Notes: a model not told the origin generated them from the sequence alone. A stretch of 64,000 bases of DNA from Acidobacteriota bacterium (GCA_029861955.1 JAOTYK010000005.1:1-64000), one strand, 5' to 3'. Numbered from the stretch's first letter, positions 33,014-42,119 are shown. Program-made: numbers and translations.

Positions 33014-36000
33014 ATGAGACTTCGATCGCTCTCTCTCGTCTTCTTCCTCTCCTTGATTCTGGTCGGAGGGGTCACCTGGGCCGACAGCGTCCAGATCGCC
33101 CCGACCCGGGACAACACGCTCTACGAACCGGTCAGTCAGGTTGGTTTTCAGGACACGAGCAATGCGCTCGGACCCAACCTGTTCAGTGGCAAGGTCAAGG
33201 ACGCGCTGAACAACAGCGGTCAGGTCGCCGTGCGGCGTGCCGTGCTCTACTTCGACGTTGCCGGTGCCGTGCCCCCCGGGGCGACGATCAACGCGGTCCA
33301 GCTGACCCTCGTCGCCAACCGCGTCAAGCAGAACACCGGGTTCAACGCGCCGCTGCACCGGCTGCAGTCCGACTGGGGGCAGGGAACCTCCAACACCGGC
33401 AACTCCCAGCAGGGGCGCGGCGACACGCCGACGACCAACGACCCGACATGGCAGCACACGTTCTATTCGTCCCAGATCTGGGGCACCCCTGGAGGCGACT
33501 TCTCGGCGACGATCAGCGGCACCACGACGGTCGGTGGCAACGGAAGTTACAGCTGGGGTTCGACCTCCACGATGGTCAGCGATGTCCAGGGTTGGCTCGA
33601 CGTCCCGACGCAGAACTTCGGCTGGATCCTGATCGTCGACGAGAGCCAGATCGAAACGGCGAAGCGCTTCGCCAGCGTCAACAACACCGACAACGGCGGC
33701 GCGGATCGCCCCTCGCTGTTTATCGACTACACGCCGTCAGGGGGGCCGACCGGTGCCTGTTGCGATGGCGACAGCTGTTCGATCGTTGCCGGGATCGGTG
33801 CCTGCACCGGGACCTATCAGGGCGATGGGACGACCTGCACCCCCAACCCCTGCACCGGCCCAGCGCTGGGTGCCTGTTGCGCGACCGACGGCACCTGCAC
33901 CGAGGGGACCCAGGCCGACTGCGAAATGACCGTAGGCAGCGTCTACCAGGGCGATGGTTCGACCTGCCTACTGGCCCAGTGCCCCATCGCGCTGACCCCG
34001 TTCGTCGATCCGTTGCCGTTGCCGCCGATCGCGGTGCCGGACAGCGGCTCGATCGGCGGGATCGCCGAGTACTCGATTTCCATGGTCGAGTTCGAGCAGC
34101 AGGCCCACAGCGAGCTGCCTGGACCGGCGCGGGTCTGGGGCTACACCGACGGCACCTCGCCGCCGCAGACCCCCGGACCGATCATCATCGCGCGGGAGAA
34201 TATGCCGGTCACCGTCAACTGGATTAACGACATCCGTGACTTCGACACGAACATCCTGCGGACCGACAACCATTATCTCGACGTCGACATCCAGGATGAC
34301 GGATTCGGCAACGTCTGTATCCATGGCGCGGAGGACGTCGCCAAGACGGTCGTCCATCTGCACGGTGGACACGTTCCGGCTGCGGTCGACGGCTACCCCG
34401 AGGATACGTTCCTACCCGGGGCCCCTCCGGTCACCTACGTCTACCCGAACGGTCAGCAGGCGGCCCCCCTCTGGTTCCACGACCACGCCCTCGGCATCAC
34501 CCGGCTCAACGTCTACATGGGTCTGGCCGGCGCCTACCTGATGCGCGACGCGGTCGAGGACGCGATCAACATCCCCACCGGGCCCTATGAAGTGCCCGTG
34601 GTGATCCAGGACCGGATGTTCAATCCCGACGGAACCTACTACTACCCATCCGAATGGCAGGACATGTTCTTCGGCGACAAGGTGATGGTCAACGGCAAGG
34701 TCTGGCCGTACCTCGACGTCGATCAGGGCAAGTACCGACTGCGCCTGCTTGGCGGCTCCGGATCGCGGGTCTATACGCTTTCGCTGAATCCGCCCAGCGG
34801 GCTGCTGACGTTCACCGTGATCGGCAACGAGGGCGGGTTGCTTGAGACTCCGGTGCCCGGGGTCGGTCAACTGACGATCGGTCCCGGCGAACGCTATGAC
34901 GTGATCGTCGATTTCGCCGGCTACAACGCCGGCGACGAGATCCTGCTGGAGAACAGCGCCGCTGCCCCCTTCCCGAACGGGGCGAACGACATCAGCGACG
35001 TAATGAAGTTCGTGGTCGGCAGTTCGATTGGCGACACCGACCCGGTTCCTCCCACGCTACGACCGATCGATCGCATCCCGGAGGGGGAAGCGATCCTGAG
35101 CCGCGACTTCAACCTCAAGCGTTCGGGTGTGGACGATTGCGGCCGTTCGATCTGGGAGATCAACGACCTGCATTGGGACGACATCACGGAGTACCCGGAA
35201 CTCGATACCACCGAGATCTGGCGCTTCATCAACGATTCCGGCGTCTCCCATCCGATGCACATGCATCTGGTGTTCTTTCAGATCCTCGACCGGGACGGCT
35301 TCACGACCGGGGCGGGCGGAGAGATCATCCCCGACGGCAACCCACAGCCGCCGCTACCCGAGGAGAGCGGTTGGAAGGACACGGCGATGGTCGGTCCAAA
35401 CGAGATCCTGCGGGTGATCGCGCGTTTCGAGGACTACAAAGGCAAGTACGCCTATCACTGCCATATCCTCGAGCACGAGGATCACGAGATGATGCGCCAG
35501 TTCCAGACGGTGCGTTGCGGCGACGGCGAACTCGACGCGCCCGCCGAGTCGTGCGACGACGGACTGGGGCAGGATCTGGACGGCTGCGCCGCGGACTGCG
35601 ATTCGATCGAGGAGTACTTCGAGTTGAGCGGGGTCGGTACCGGTCAGGGCGGCGGCCGCGTCGACCTGATCGTCAACGGGCAGTTGATCCGGGCCAGCAA
35701 TACCACCGGCATGACGGCAGCCCAGATCGTGCAGGCGCTGGCGGCGGCGATTAATGCGGACTCGACTCTGCAGTCGCTCGGGATTAGCGCCACGGTGGTC
35801 GGTGACCGACTGGTGACGACCGGCGACATCGAGAGTGTCGACATCCGCGACGGGGGCCTGAGCGACGTCTTGCAACTGGCCGTCAATCGCACCCAGTTAT
35901 GGTGGGGCAACGTCGAGGCGGCCGGCGGTGGTTACGACGTCGCCCGTGGCACGCTCTCCAATCTGCAGGCCATGGGAGGGTTCGTCGGGGGAACCCAGAT

Positions 36001-36148
36001 CTGCGTGGCGAACAACGAGACCGAGACTTACCTCGACATCCGCGTCGTCACTCCGACGCCGGGCGAGGGACACTGGTACCTCCTTCGGACCGACGGCGGC
36101 AGTTACGGTAGCGCGAACCGGGATGGAGGGATCAGCGCCTGTCCGTAG
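33014..36148 (+). CDS. Secreted multicopper oxidase with N-terminal DNRLRE domain
   Basis: A 1044-residue exported protein (signal peptide about 1-23). Residues 24-245 form a DNRLRE-type beta domain (ends FGWILIVDESQIETAK). A short Cys-rich block follows (about 250-325) with two GACC...C repeats. The multicopper oxidase core then spans about 340-835, with all copper-ligand motifs: VHLHGGH, WFHDHALG, HPMHMHLVFF and YHCHILEHEDH. The last holds the type-1 copper ligands and the HCH bridge to the trinuclear site. The C-terminal about 200 residues are a non-catalytic beta-type region. Such CotA-like enzymes oxidise metals or phenolic or bilirubin-like substrates using O2. The flanking domains suggest surface attachment. 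AGGGGG precedes the ATG. Confidence 0.9.
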   Translation: MRLRSLSLVFFLSLILVGGVTWADSVQIAPTRDNTLYEPVSQVGFQDTSNALGPNLFSGKVKDALNNSGQVAVRRAVLYFDVAGAVPPGATINAVQLTLVANRVKQNTGFNAPLHRLQSDWGQGTSNTGNSQQGRGDTPTTNDPTWQHTFYSSQIWGTPGGDFSATISGTTTVGGNGSYSWGSTSTMVSDVQGWLDVPTQNFGWILIVDESQIETAKRFASVNNTDNGGADRPSLFIDYTPSGGPTGACCDGDSCSIVAGIGACTGTYQGDGTTCTPNPCTGPALGACCATDGTCTEGTQADCEMTVGSVYQGDGSTCLLAQCPIALTPFVDPLPLPPIAVPDSGSIGGIAEYSISMVEFEQQAHSELPGPARVWGYTDGTSPPQTPGPIIIARENMPVTVNWINDIRDFDTNILRTDNHYLDVDIQDDGFGNVCIHGAEDVAKTVVHLHGGHVPAAVDGYPEDTFLPGAPPVTYVYPNGQQAAPLWFHDHALGITRLNVYMGLAGAYLMRDAVEDAINIPTGPYEVPVVIQDRMFNPDGTYYYPSEWQDMFFGDKVMVNGKVWPYLDVDQGKYRLRLLGGSGSRVYTLSLNPPSGLLTFTVIGNEGGLLETPVPGVGQLTIGPGERYDVIVDFAGYNAGDEILLENSAAAPFPNGANDISDVMKFVVGSSIGDTDPVPPTLRPIDRIPEGEAILSRDFNLKRSGVDDCGRSIWEINDLHWDDITEYPELDTTEIWRFINDSGVSHPMHMHLVFFQILDRDGFTTGAGGEIIPDGNPQPPLPEESGWKDTAMVGPNEILRVIARFEDYKGKYAYHCHILEHEDHEMMRQFQTVRCGDGELDAPAESCDDGLGQDLDGCAADCDSIEEYFELSGVGTGQGGGRVDLIVNGQLIRASNTTGMTAAQIVQALAAAINADSTLQSLGISATVVGDRLVTTGDIESVDIRDGGLSDVLQLAVNRTQLWWGNVEAAGGGYDVARGTLSNLQAMGGFVGGTQICVANNETETYLDIRVVTPTPGEGHWYLLRTDGGSYGSANRDGGISACP

Positions 36149-36818
36149 CGGCAGCCACTCTGTAACGGATCTCGAGAACCGGCCGCCGCGATGGATCGGC
36201 GGACTCGCGGCTGGCCAGGTTCTTCGCGGTCTGCGGTTGGGATTCGTCGCCGATCAGCAACCAGCCGAAGTTGCGGTGCGGTGCCACCAGCCAGCGACGA
36301 ACGTCCCGGGCCAGTTCGTGAGTCTGAAACGAATAGAGTGCGGCGATGCTCAGCGTCGCGCTCGCGCTCGCGTGCGGGACGAAGTGGCCACCCGGCCGCG
36401 GCCAGCGCGCGTCATCGTAGTCCGTATGGATCCAGGTCACGTCACCCGGCTCGGCCGGGCGACCGCCGCCGCCGCTGGCGCTACTCGGGCCCTCGCTCCA
36501 GTCCGACAGCAGACGATGCACGGTCACCGTGGACGGCTGCGAATTGCTGGGGTTGACGAACACGGTTAGCGTCACCGAGTCGATCACCGCATCCCGCGGT
36601 AGCGTGCCGGCGACGTCGAAACGCAGGAGCGCACGTCGGCGAGAATCGACACTCTGGGACGTGCGGCCGATGAACACGGACGGGCCGGACCCGTTTGCCA
36701 GCGACCCGTCCGCCGACTCGATCAGCGTCGCGTCGCGGTCGGCCTCGATGCGCACGACCTCGCCGGCGCTCGCCGGCCAGGGCAGGAGTAACAATCCGAT
36801 CAATATTAGGCGCCACAT
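36132..36818 (-). CDS. Secreted DNRLRE-domain protein
   Basis: A 228-residue protein with a signal peptide (about 1-18) and one DNRLRE-type domain. Characteristic blocks are EADRDATLIE, LLRFDVAGTLP, VTVHRLLSDW and FGWLLIGDESQPQTAK. The last block is nearly the same as in the N-terminal domain of the adjacent convergent multicopper oxidase, so the two domains are recent relatives. The two genes overlap by 17 bases at their 3' ends. Such domains are beta-sandwiches found in large surface proteins, probably for carbohydrate or surface binding. The function of a standalone copy is unknown. Confidence 0.8.
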   Translation of the reverse strand: MWRLILIGLLLLPWPASAGEVVRIEADRDATLIESADGSLANGSGPSVFIGRTSQSVDSRRRALLRFDVAGTLPRDAVIDSVTLTVFVNPSNSQPSTVTVHRLLSDWSEGPSSASGGGGRPAEPGDVTWIHTDYDDARWPRPGGHFVPHASASATLSIAALYSFQTHELARDVRRWLVAPHRNFGWLLIGDESQPQTAKNLASRESADPSRRPVLEIRYRVAAATDRR

Positions 36819-36998
36819 GGTCGGAAGTTACCGTCAACGGGCGGATCGTGCCGTCTGATCTTGTCGTTATATGGACCGTTCGGGTCCCATAGCCCCCCCG
36901 TGACCCCGGCCATCAGTCGCTACCATCCCTGTGCCCCGGCGTCATGCCGCGGCTGCCACCGACGCCGGTCCGTTCGGCACAAGAAAATGGAGAACCTC

Positions 36999-37562
36999 AT
37001 GGAACGCCGAATATTTGTCATGCTATCCGTGCTCGTTTGTGCCACGCTGATCTCTCCGGTCTTCGCGCAGATGCCGAAGCACGACGCTACCGCAACACCG
37101 CGACCGATCGTCGACTCGTATTCCAGCCTGGCCGATGTGATCCTGGGAGCCAAGCAGACGGAATGGAACCTGGTGCACTCGATCCTGGCCACGACCTTCG
37201 GACATGCCGAGGGGGTGCACGCCAAGGCACAGGCCAAGCTCGCAGACGGTGAAGACGCGCGGAGCGAAATCGAAAACCTGGCAACCCTGGTGGCGCAGCT
37301 CGGCAACGAGGGAGACGCGGCAGTGGCTGCGGTGCGCAAGCGTCTGATCGACGGCGGACACCACCATCACGCCGACGACGGCGACGACGGCAAGTACGAC
37401 CCGGGCTTCGTGATCATCGACCGCGCCACCAAGAAGACGTTGCTCGACGCGGCGAAGGCCATCGGTGGACTGGCCCGCGGCAAGGATGCTGCCGCGCTGG
37501 AAGCCCAGTGGAAGACCGTTCAGTCCGCGTTCGGTTCGCTCCACGACGGCGTGCAGCACTGA
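36999..37562 (+). CDS. Small secreted helical protein with a His-Asp-rich loop
   Basis: A 187-residue exported protein: signal peptide MERRIFVMLSVLVCATLISP with cleavage near VFAQ, then mostly helix. A central loop GGHHHHADDGDDG could bind divalent metal. The ATG at 36999 was chosen because GGAG lies 6 bases before it; an in-frame ATG at 36987 is also possible. It overlaps the next gene if that starts at GTG 37508. No family recognised. Proximity to the multicopper oxidase makes a metal-handling role possible (inference only). Confidence 0.65.
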   Translation: MERRIFVMLSVLVCATLISPVFAQMPKHDATATPRPIVDSYSSLADVILGAKQTEWNLVHSILATTFGHAEGVHAKAQAKLADGEDARSEIENLATLVAQLGNEGDAAVAAVRKRLIDGGHHHHADDGDDGKYDPGFVIIDRATKKTLLDAAKAIGGLARGKDAAALEAQWKTVQSAFGSLHDGVQH

Positions 37563-39262
37563 CCCGCATCGTCGAGTGGATCGGCGTTGTTGTTCTGTCC
37601 TGGGCGGCGGTCGGCTGCGGGGGCGGTGAGGCGGATCGCGCGGCGTCGAAGCTACGCGCTGGCTTTCAGTTCGTCGACGTCGCAGCCGATGCGGGCCTGG
37701 ACCGCGTGATCCACGCCGGGCGACCGGGGAAAGATCACCTGCTGGACAGTGCGGGCAGCGGAGCCGCCTGGCTGGACTTCGACGGGGACGGTCGGCTTGA
37801 CCTGTATCTGGTCAACGCGCATCGCATCGAAGACGGCCGTATCGCCGAACATGGGCGCAACGCGCTGTACCGTGGACTCGGCGACGGCCGATTCGAGGAC
37901 GTGACCGACCGGGCGGGTGTCGCGGACGCCGAGCACTGGGGTTGTGGCGTGGCCGTCGCGGACTACGACGACGACGGCAGGCCAGACCTGCTCGTCACCA
38001 ACTTCGGCGCCAACGTCCTCTACCACAACCGCGGAGACGGGGGCTTCAAGGATGTGAGCAAGGAGGCCGGCGTCGAGATCCCCGGTTGGAACAGCGGCGC
38101 CAGCTTCTTTGACGCCGACGGCGACGGCGATCTCGACCTGTACATCGCGGCCTACATTGAGCAGTCATTGGACGAAGTGCTGGTGGCGCGTCGCACGCTG
38201 GACTGGAAGGGTGTCGACACCGTCGCGGCAGGTCCGTTCGGCATGCCCGGCGCTCCGGATCACTTCCTGCTGAACCGCGGCGAGGGCCGATTCGATGTTG
38301 CCACCGGCAGCGCCGGTCTGACCGACCACGCCCTAGGCTATGGTCTGGGAACCCGCGCCATTGACGTGGATGACGACGGCGACATCGATATGTATGTGGC
38401 CAACGATTCCGATGCCAACTTCCTGTACCGCAATGAAGGCGAGGGAGTGTTCCGCGAGACCGGGCTGTGGTCCGGAGCCGCGTTCGACGTCGGTGGTGCG
38501 GCCCAGGCAGGCATGGGCGTTGCGGCCGGGGATGTCGACGGGAACGGTACGATCGACCTCGTGGTGACGAACTTCTCCGAGGACTTCAGCACGCTGTACC
38601 TCGGGGATGGAACCGGCCTGTTCAGCGACGCCAGCGATGCTTCCGGGGTCGGCGCCGCGACCCGTTTGCCGCTTTCGTGGGGCACCGCGCTGGCGGATCT
38701 GGATAGTGACGGAGACCTGGATCTTGTGATCGCCAACGGTCACATCTACCCGCAGGTCGACGAGCATCCGGAGTTCGGTATGCGCTACGAGCAGCGGAAC
38801 CAGCTGCTCGAGAATCTCGGTGACGGTACCTTTCGCGAGGTGACCGAATCAGCGGGGCCCGGTTTCGCGCTGCAACGCTCCAGCCGCGGGCTGGCTGTCG
38901 GCGACTACGATGACGATGGTGACCTGGACCTGCTGTTCACCCACCTCGATCGTCCTCCGTCGTTATTGCGCAACGAGTCGGCCCAGGGGCACTGGCTCAC
39001 CGTCATCCTGCCTTCCAGTCCCGGTGACGGGCCGGAGATCGGCGCCCGACTGAGCGTGCAGGCGTCGGGGCGCACGTTCATCCGCGATCTCGCCAGCGGC
39101 GATTCCTATCTCTCGTCCCACGACCCGCGCTTGCATGTCGGGCTCGGAGACGCGACCAGGGTCGAGCGACTGGTGGTCGACTGGCCCGACGGACAACAGA
39201 CGACGCTGGCGGACGTCGACGTCGATCAATTCATCGAGGTCCGGCGGCCGGACGGTGGATGA
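37508..39262 (+). CDS. FG-GAP/VCBS-repeat lipoprotein with ASPIC/UnbV C-terminal domain
   Basis: A 584-residue protein predicted to be a lipoprotein (lipobox VGC just after the first hydrophobic stretch). It is built of beta-propeller repeats each containing a Ca2+-binding DxDxDG-type loop (FDGDGRLDL, YDDDGRPDL, ADGDGDLDL, VDDDGDIDM, YDDDGDLDL) and ends in an ASPIC/UnbV domain (LHVGLGDATRVERLVVDWPDG). Such proteins are surface-exposed and abundant in Acidobacteriota and related groups; their function is largely unknown. The GTG at 37508 overlaps the previous gene by 55 bases. A CTG at 37559, overlapping that gene's stop (CTGA), would give a tidier signal peptide. Confidence 0.85.
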   Translation: MEDRSVRVRFAPRRRAALTRIVEWIGVVVLSWAAVGCGGGEADRAASKLRAGFQFVDVAADAGLDRVIHAGRPGKDHLLDSAGSGAAWLDFDGDGRLDLYLVNAHRIEDGRIAEHGRNALYRGLGDGRFEDVTDRAGVADAEHWGCGVAVADYDDDGRPDLLVTNFGANVLYHNRGDGGFKDVSKEAGVEIPGWNSGASFFDADGDGDLDLYIAAYIEQSLDEVLVARRTLDWKGVDTVAAGPFGMPGAPDHFLLNRGEGRFDVATGSAGLTDHALGYGLGTRAIDVDDDGDIDMYVANDSDANFLYRNEGEGVFRETGLWSGAAFDVGGAAQAGMGVAAGDVDGNGTIDLVVTNFSEDFSTLYLGDGTGLFSDASDASGVGAATRLPLSWGTALADLDSDGDLDLVIANGHIYPQVDEHPEFGMRYEQRNQLLENLGDGTFREVTESAGPGFALQRSSRGLAVGDYDDDGDLDLLFTHLDRPPSLLRNESAQGHWLTVILPSSPGDGPEIGARLSVQASGRTFIRDLASGDSYLSSHDPRLHVGLGDATRVERLVVDWPDGQQTTLADVDVDQFIEVRRPDGG

Positions 39263-39302
39263 CAATTCGGGACCGCAGTGACGCGCAGGTTCTCGATGCC
39301 GA

Positions 39303-39341
39303 GAAAAGAAAAAGGCCCGGCGGCTGGCTATCCGCCGGGCC
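39303..39341 (-). terminator. Rho-independent terminator for the membrane protein gene at 39363
   Basis: On the minus strand a 10-bp perfect GC stem (39314-39323 with 39332-39341, 8-base loop) is followed by TTTTTCTTTTC. The hairpin sits 22 bases after the minus-strand stop codon. The plus-strand side has no T run, so it mainly serves the minus-strand gene. Confidence 0.82.
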
Positions 39342-39362
39342 CGTGTGGGAAATAGTAACTGA

Positions 39363-40121
39363 TCAACTCACGGTGAGATCGGAAACATCTCCTGTACTGT
39401 CGCGGAAAGCCTGGATCGAAGTGGTGACGAGTCGGGTCCCAAAGAGTCCAAGGACCAGCCCTGCAAATCCCACCGAGGGAATGAGCGAGAGCAAACCGAG
39501 GGCGATCAGGAGGCTACCCATGGAGGAGCCCACGGCCCAGGGACCGAAACCTAACCAGTTCGAAACGACAGACGTTCCTGTTGCAATACGCATGACCAGC
39601 GCCACCAATAGGGTGTTGACGAGGCCAAACGTGACACCGGCGACGACGACTGCGACAGCATACGTGTAGCTGCCGAGTTGTTCGCCGGCCAGTATCGCTT
39701 GATGCGCCCATGCCGAGGCTGCTGCGGAGAGCGTCACAGAGGCCATATTGAAGATGGCCTTAAGACGTCGCCGCTTGAAATGATCAGAGGCGATGACCGC
39801 ACTTGCCGTGCCCGCCAGGGCGACGATCGGTGCAGCCAGCGGTCCGACCGCCAGCAACCCAAGGAACGTGAACGCGTCACCAGCAGTGACTTCGATTTTT
39901 AACGCCGGCACCTTCACCGAGCGGGAGCCCACGAAGGCCGCCAGTCCAATGAGGGTCAGCAACACAGGCCACTCCGTCCGGACGCCCGTGGGTGGAAGGA
40001 ATCCACAAATCGTGGCAACCGCCAACACGACCGTACCTGAAAACACTACCAATCCCGCTCCGCGGCTAGACGGAGCAGCGCTTGCGCGTGCTTCGTTTTC
40101 CCGTTGAGTGAGTGTGGACAT
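39363..40121 (-). CDS. Integral membrane protein, MASE-like region without an output domain
   Basis: A 252-residue protein with about seven hydrophobic segments from residue 23 onward. The sequence LKIEVTAGDAFTFLGLLAVGP followed by another helix pair resembles the membrane sensor region that precedes HD-GYP or GGDEF domains in some signalling proteins. Here no output domain follows; the chain ends after STGDVSDLTVS. It has its own terminator (39303-39341). It could be a stand-alone sensor or transporter component. I do not recognise a specific family. Confidence 0.7.
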   Translation of the reverse strand: MSTLTQRENEARASAAPSSRGAGLVVFSGTVVLAVATICGFLPPTGVRTEWPVLLTLIGLAAFVGSRSVKVPALKIEVTAGDAFTFLGLLAVGPLAAPIVALAGTASAVIASDHFKRRRLKAIFNMASVTLSAAASAWAHQAILAGEQLGSYTYAVAVVVAGVTFGLVNTLLVALVMRIATGTSVVSNWLGFGPWAVGSSMGSLLIALGLLSLIPSVGFAGLVLGLFGTRLVTTSIQAFRDSTGDVSDLTVS

Positions 40122-40155
40122 CCGATGCTCCAGTTAGTCAGGTAGAGTTAAGAGA

Positions 40156-41835
40156 TCAGCGATCGGCAGATGGAGCAGCAGGGGCGCTACTTCCGGCGTC
40201 GTCGGAACAAGACATGGCATCGGCGGAATCGCTCAGCACACCTTTATTGGAACTGGGTACGACATCGCTCCAGAGAACGGCGTCGGACCATAAGACCGCG
40301 TCGGACCACATCACGGCGTCGGACCATAAGACCGCGTCGGACCACATCACGGCGTCGGACCACATCACGGCGTCGGACCACATCACGGCGTCGGACCACA
40401 TCACGGCGTCGTCCCACAGGACCGCATCGGACCACATGACCGCGTCGTCCCACAGGACGGCGGACGTCCAGGGGCTGCCCCACGTGGACGCGACGTTCTC
40501 GATGACGACCTTGCTGTTGCTCTCGATCATGCCAATACGAGGCGAGGGAGCCACGGTGGCGATGCCGGTGGCATCCAGCGCCGCTCTGACATCGAGGAGA
40601 CCGGCGCCGACGGCGAGGGCCTCGCCGGGGAGCGAGCGTGCAGACGACATCAATCGCGCCTTCACGGAAGCCGGGTTGAGGGTCGGCTCCCGGCCGATCA
40701 TGCGGATCGCAGCACCGGCGACCATCGGGGCCGCCATGCTGGTACCGGAGAGCTCGAGATAGTCGGCGTTGCAGGCCGCCAGACCACAGTCGGCGACCCT
40801 GTCGGACATTTGGGTTTTCATCGCCGAAGAGGCGCCCATCGTCGAGACCACCCGGTTGCCCGGGGCCACGAGATCCGGTTTGACGAAGTAGTCGAACAGC
40901 GTGGGGCCCTTGGAGGAAAACGTCGACAGGAAGTCGTCGCGCATCCCCGCGGTGCCCTTGTCGGTCCACGAACCGACGGTGATCACCTTGGGCGAGTTAC
41001 CGGGGCTGGTGATCGTTCCGTAGCCGGAGGTGCCGAAGTTGCCCGAAGAACAGACGACGGTGTAGCCGGCATCCCACAACAACTCAACCGCCAGGACCAG
41101 CGGGTCGTTGGCGGCTTTCTCCTGGATCGATTTTCCGACGGACAGGTTGACAACCTTGACGGAGTAAGTGTCCCCGTGGGTCAACAGCCAGTCGATGGCG
41201 GCCAGCAGGCCCGAGACCTGGCCTGCGCCACCCTCGTCCAGGACCCGCAGCGAGACGATTCCCGCGTTCCATGCCTGTCCCCAGTGCACGAAGCCGGAAG
41301 CCGAGCCTACACCGGCGATGATGCCGGCGACATGGGTGCCATGACCGTAGGGGTCGTTGGGAAAGTGCGAAACGTTGTCGACGAAGTCCCGCTGGGTTCG
41401 GATCCACAGGTCCGGATGGGGTGCGACACCCGAGTCGATCACCGCCACGCTGAGACCGGCGCCGTTGTAGACGTTGTCGTAGTACGACCCGAGGGCCGGC
41501 GTGTTGGCGGTGGAGCGACCGGCGCTGGACGCGGCCTCGATCGGCGCGTCGAGAGCCATGAACCGAACTCCGTTGCCACGAGCGGCTTGCTCGAGTCGAT
41601 GGGCCGGGATGTTGATGGCGATCATCGGCAAGTTATCGAAGCGACGATTGACCTTCGCCTCGAGACTCTTGTCCAGATCGTCGGGACCGACCGCTCGGTC
41701 GAAGGTCAAGATCACATCGACCTTTTCCTTGTTCTTCTCCGTTCCCGTATTGGGACCGGGTGCGGCGAGCGCGCCGCCGGTGATGAGCGCGACGGCAAAC
41801 AGCCAGACGAGCCATCTCATTCTTTTCACATTCAT
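40156..41835 (-). CDS. Secreted subtilisin-like (S8) protease with W-S-D-A-V hexapeptide repeat tail
   Basis: A 559-residue exported protease (signal peptide about 1-24). A propeptide-like region (40-100) precedes the catalytic domain with the full triad: Asp134 (VAVIDSGVAPHPDL), His165 (GHGTHVAGI) and Ser366 (GTSMAAP), plus the oxyanion Asn266 (SSGNFG). After a helical linker the protein carries about 11 tandem six-residue units (consensus W-S/D-D-A-V-M/L, about 460-525), then a Ser/Asp/Ala-rich tail. Tryptophan every sixth residue would pack regularly in a solenoid. It may anchor the enzyme or bind a polymer. The repeat is encoded by an 18-bp tandem array (40278-40457). Confidence 0.9.
   Translation of the reverse strand: MNVKRMRWLVWLFAVALITGGALAAPGPNTGTEKNKEKVDVILTFDRAVGPDDLDKSLEAKVNRRFDNLPMIAINIPAHRLEQAARGNGVRFMALDAPIEAASSAGRSTANTPALGSYYDNVYNGAGLSVAVIDSGVAPHPDLWIRTQRDFVDNVSHFPNDPYGHGTHVAGIIAGVGSASGFVHWGQAWNAGIVSLRVLDEGGAGQVSGLLAAIDWLLTHGDTYSVKVVNLSVGKSIQEKAANDPLVLAVELLWDAGYTVVCSSGNFGTSGYGTITSPGNSPKVITVGSWTDKGTAGMRDDFLSTFSSKGPTLFDYFVKPDLVAPGNRVVSTMGASSAMKTQMSDRVADCGLAACNADYLELSGTSMAAPMVAGAAIRMIGREPTLNPASVKARLMSSARSLPGEALAVGAGLLDVRAALDATGIATVAPSPRIGMIESNSKVVIENVASTWGSPWTSAVLWDDAVMWSDAVLWDDAVMWSDAVMWSDAVMWSDAVMWSDAVLWSDAVMWSDAVLWSDAVLWSDVVPSSNKGVLSDSADAMSCSDDAGSSAPAAPSADR
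40278..40457 (-). repeat. 18-bp tandem repeat encoding the protease hexapeptide tail
   Basis: About ten head-to-tail copies of an 18-base unit (for example plus-strand CGGCGTCGGACCACATCA) with small variations, all in frame with the protease. Copies in the middle are near-identical, later ones more diverged. Such arrays expand and contract easily, so copy number may differ between strains. It is a coding repeat, not a CRISPR array. Confidence 0.9.
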
Positions 41836-41961
41836 GGGTGCCTCCGGATTGGAATACCTGCACCCTGGTTTGCAAGATCCACGCCGCAGATCTCAATCGA
41901 TCCAACTCACTTAATTGCAAGGGCTTACAGCCACAAGAGCCAAGAACTGGAATCTGTAATC

Positions 41962-42102
41962 CGTGTCGCGATTCGCGACACGTTCTGGGGACTGTTGGGA
42001 AGACCCCAACGAACCCACGGAATCAGGGGGATCAAGCCGGTCGGAGAATCCGACACGTCGTCGCGAGACGCGACACCCGGGAGCGGTCACTCGGGCCGCT
42101 CC
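41962..42102. promoter_or_regulatory. Operator-like inverted repeats upstream of the GH30 gene
   Basis: A perfect 9-bp inverted repeat CGTGTCGCG-att-CGCGACACG lies at 41962-41982 in the 284-base gap between divergent protease and glycosidase genes. A half-site CGCGACAC recurs at 42069-42076. A second inverted repeat GGAGCGG/CCGCTCC (42080-42086 and 42096-42102) ends 18 bases before the GH30 start and might hinder ribosome access. The region also contains CACGTCGTCGCG-type copies. A LacI/GalR-type or similar sugar regulator is plausible but not identifiable. Confidence 0.4.
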
Positions 42103-42119
42103 GGTCTAGACTGGTGCCG

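Noticed and set aside
36861-36998. An upstream extension of the His-rich small protein
   Set aside because: The extra residues are Pro/Cys/His/Arg-rich without features and would hide the signal peptide, while a ribosome binding site fits the ATG at 36999.
40278-40457. The 18-bp tandem array considered as a CRISPR
   Set aside because: Units are contiguous with no spacers, too short, and in frame within a protease gene.
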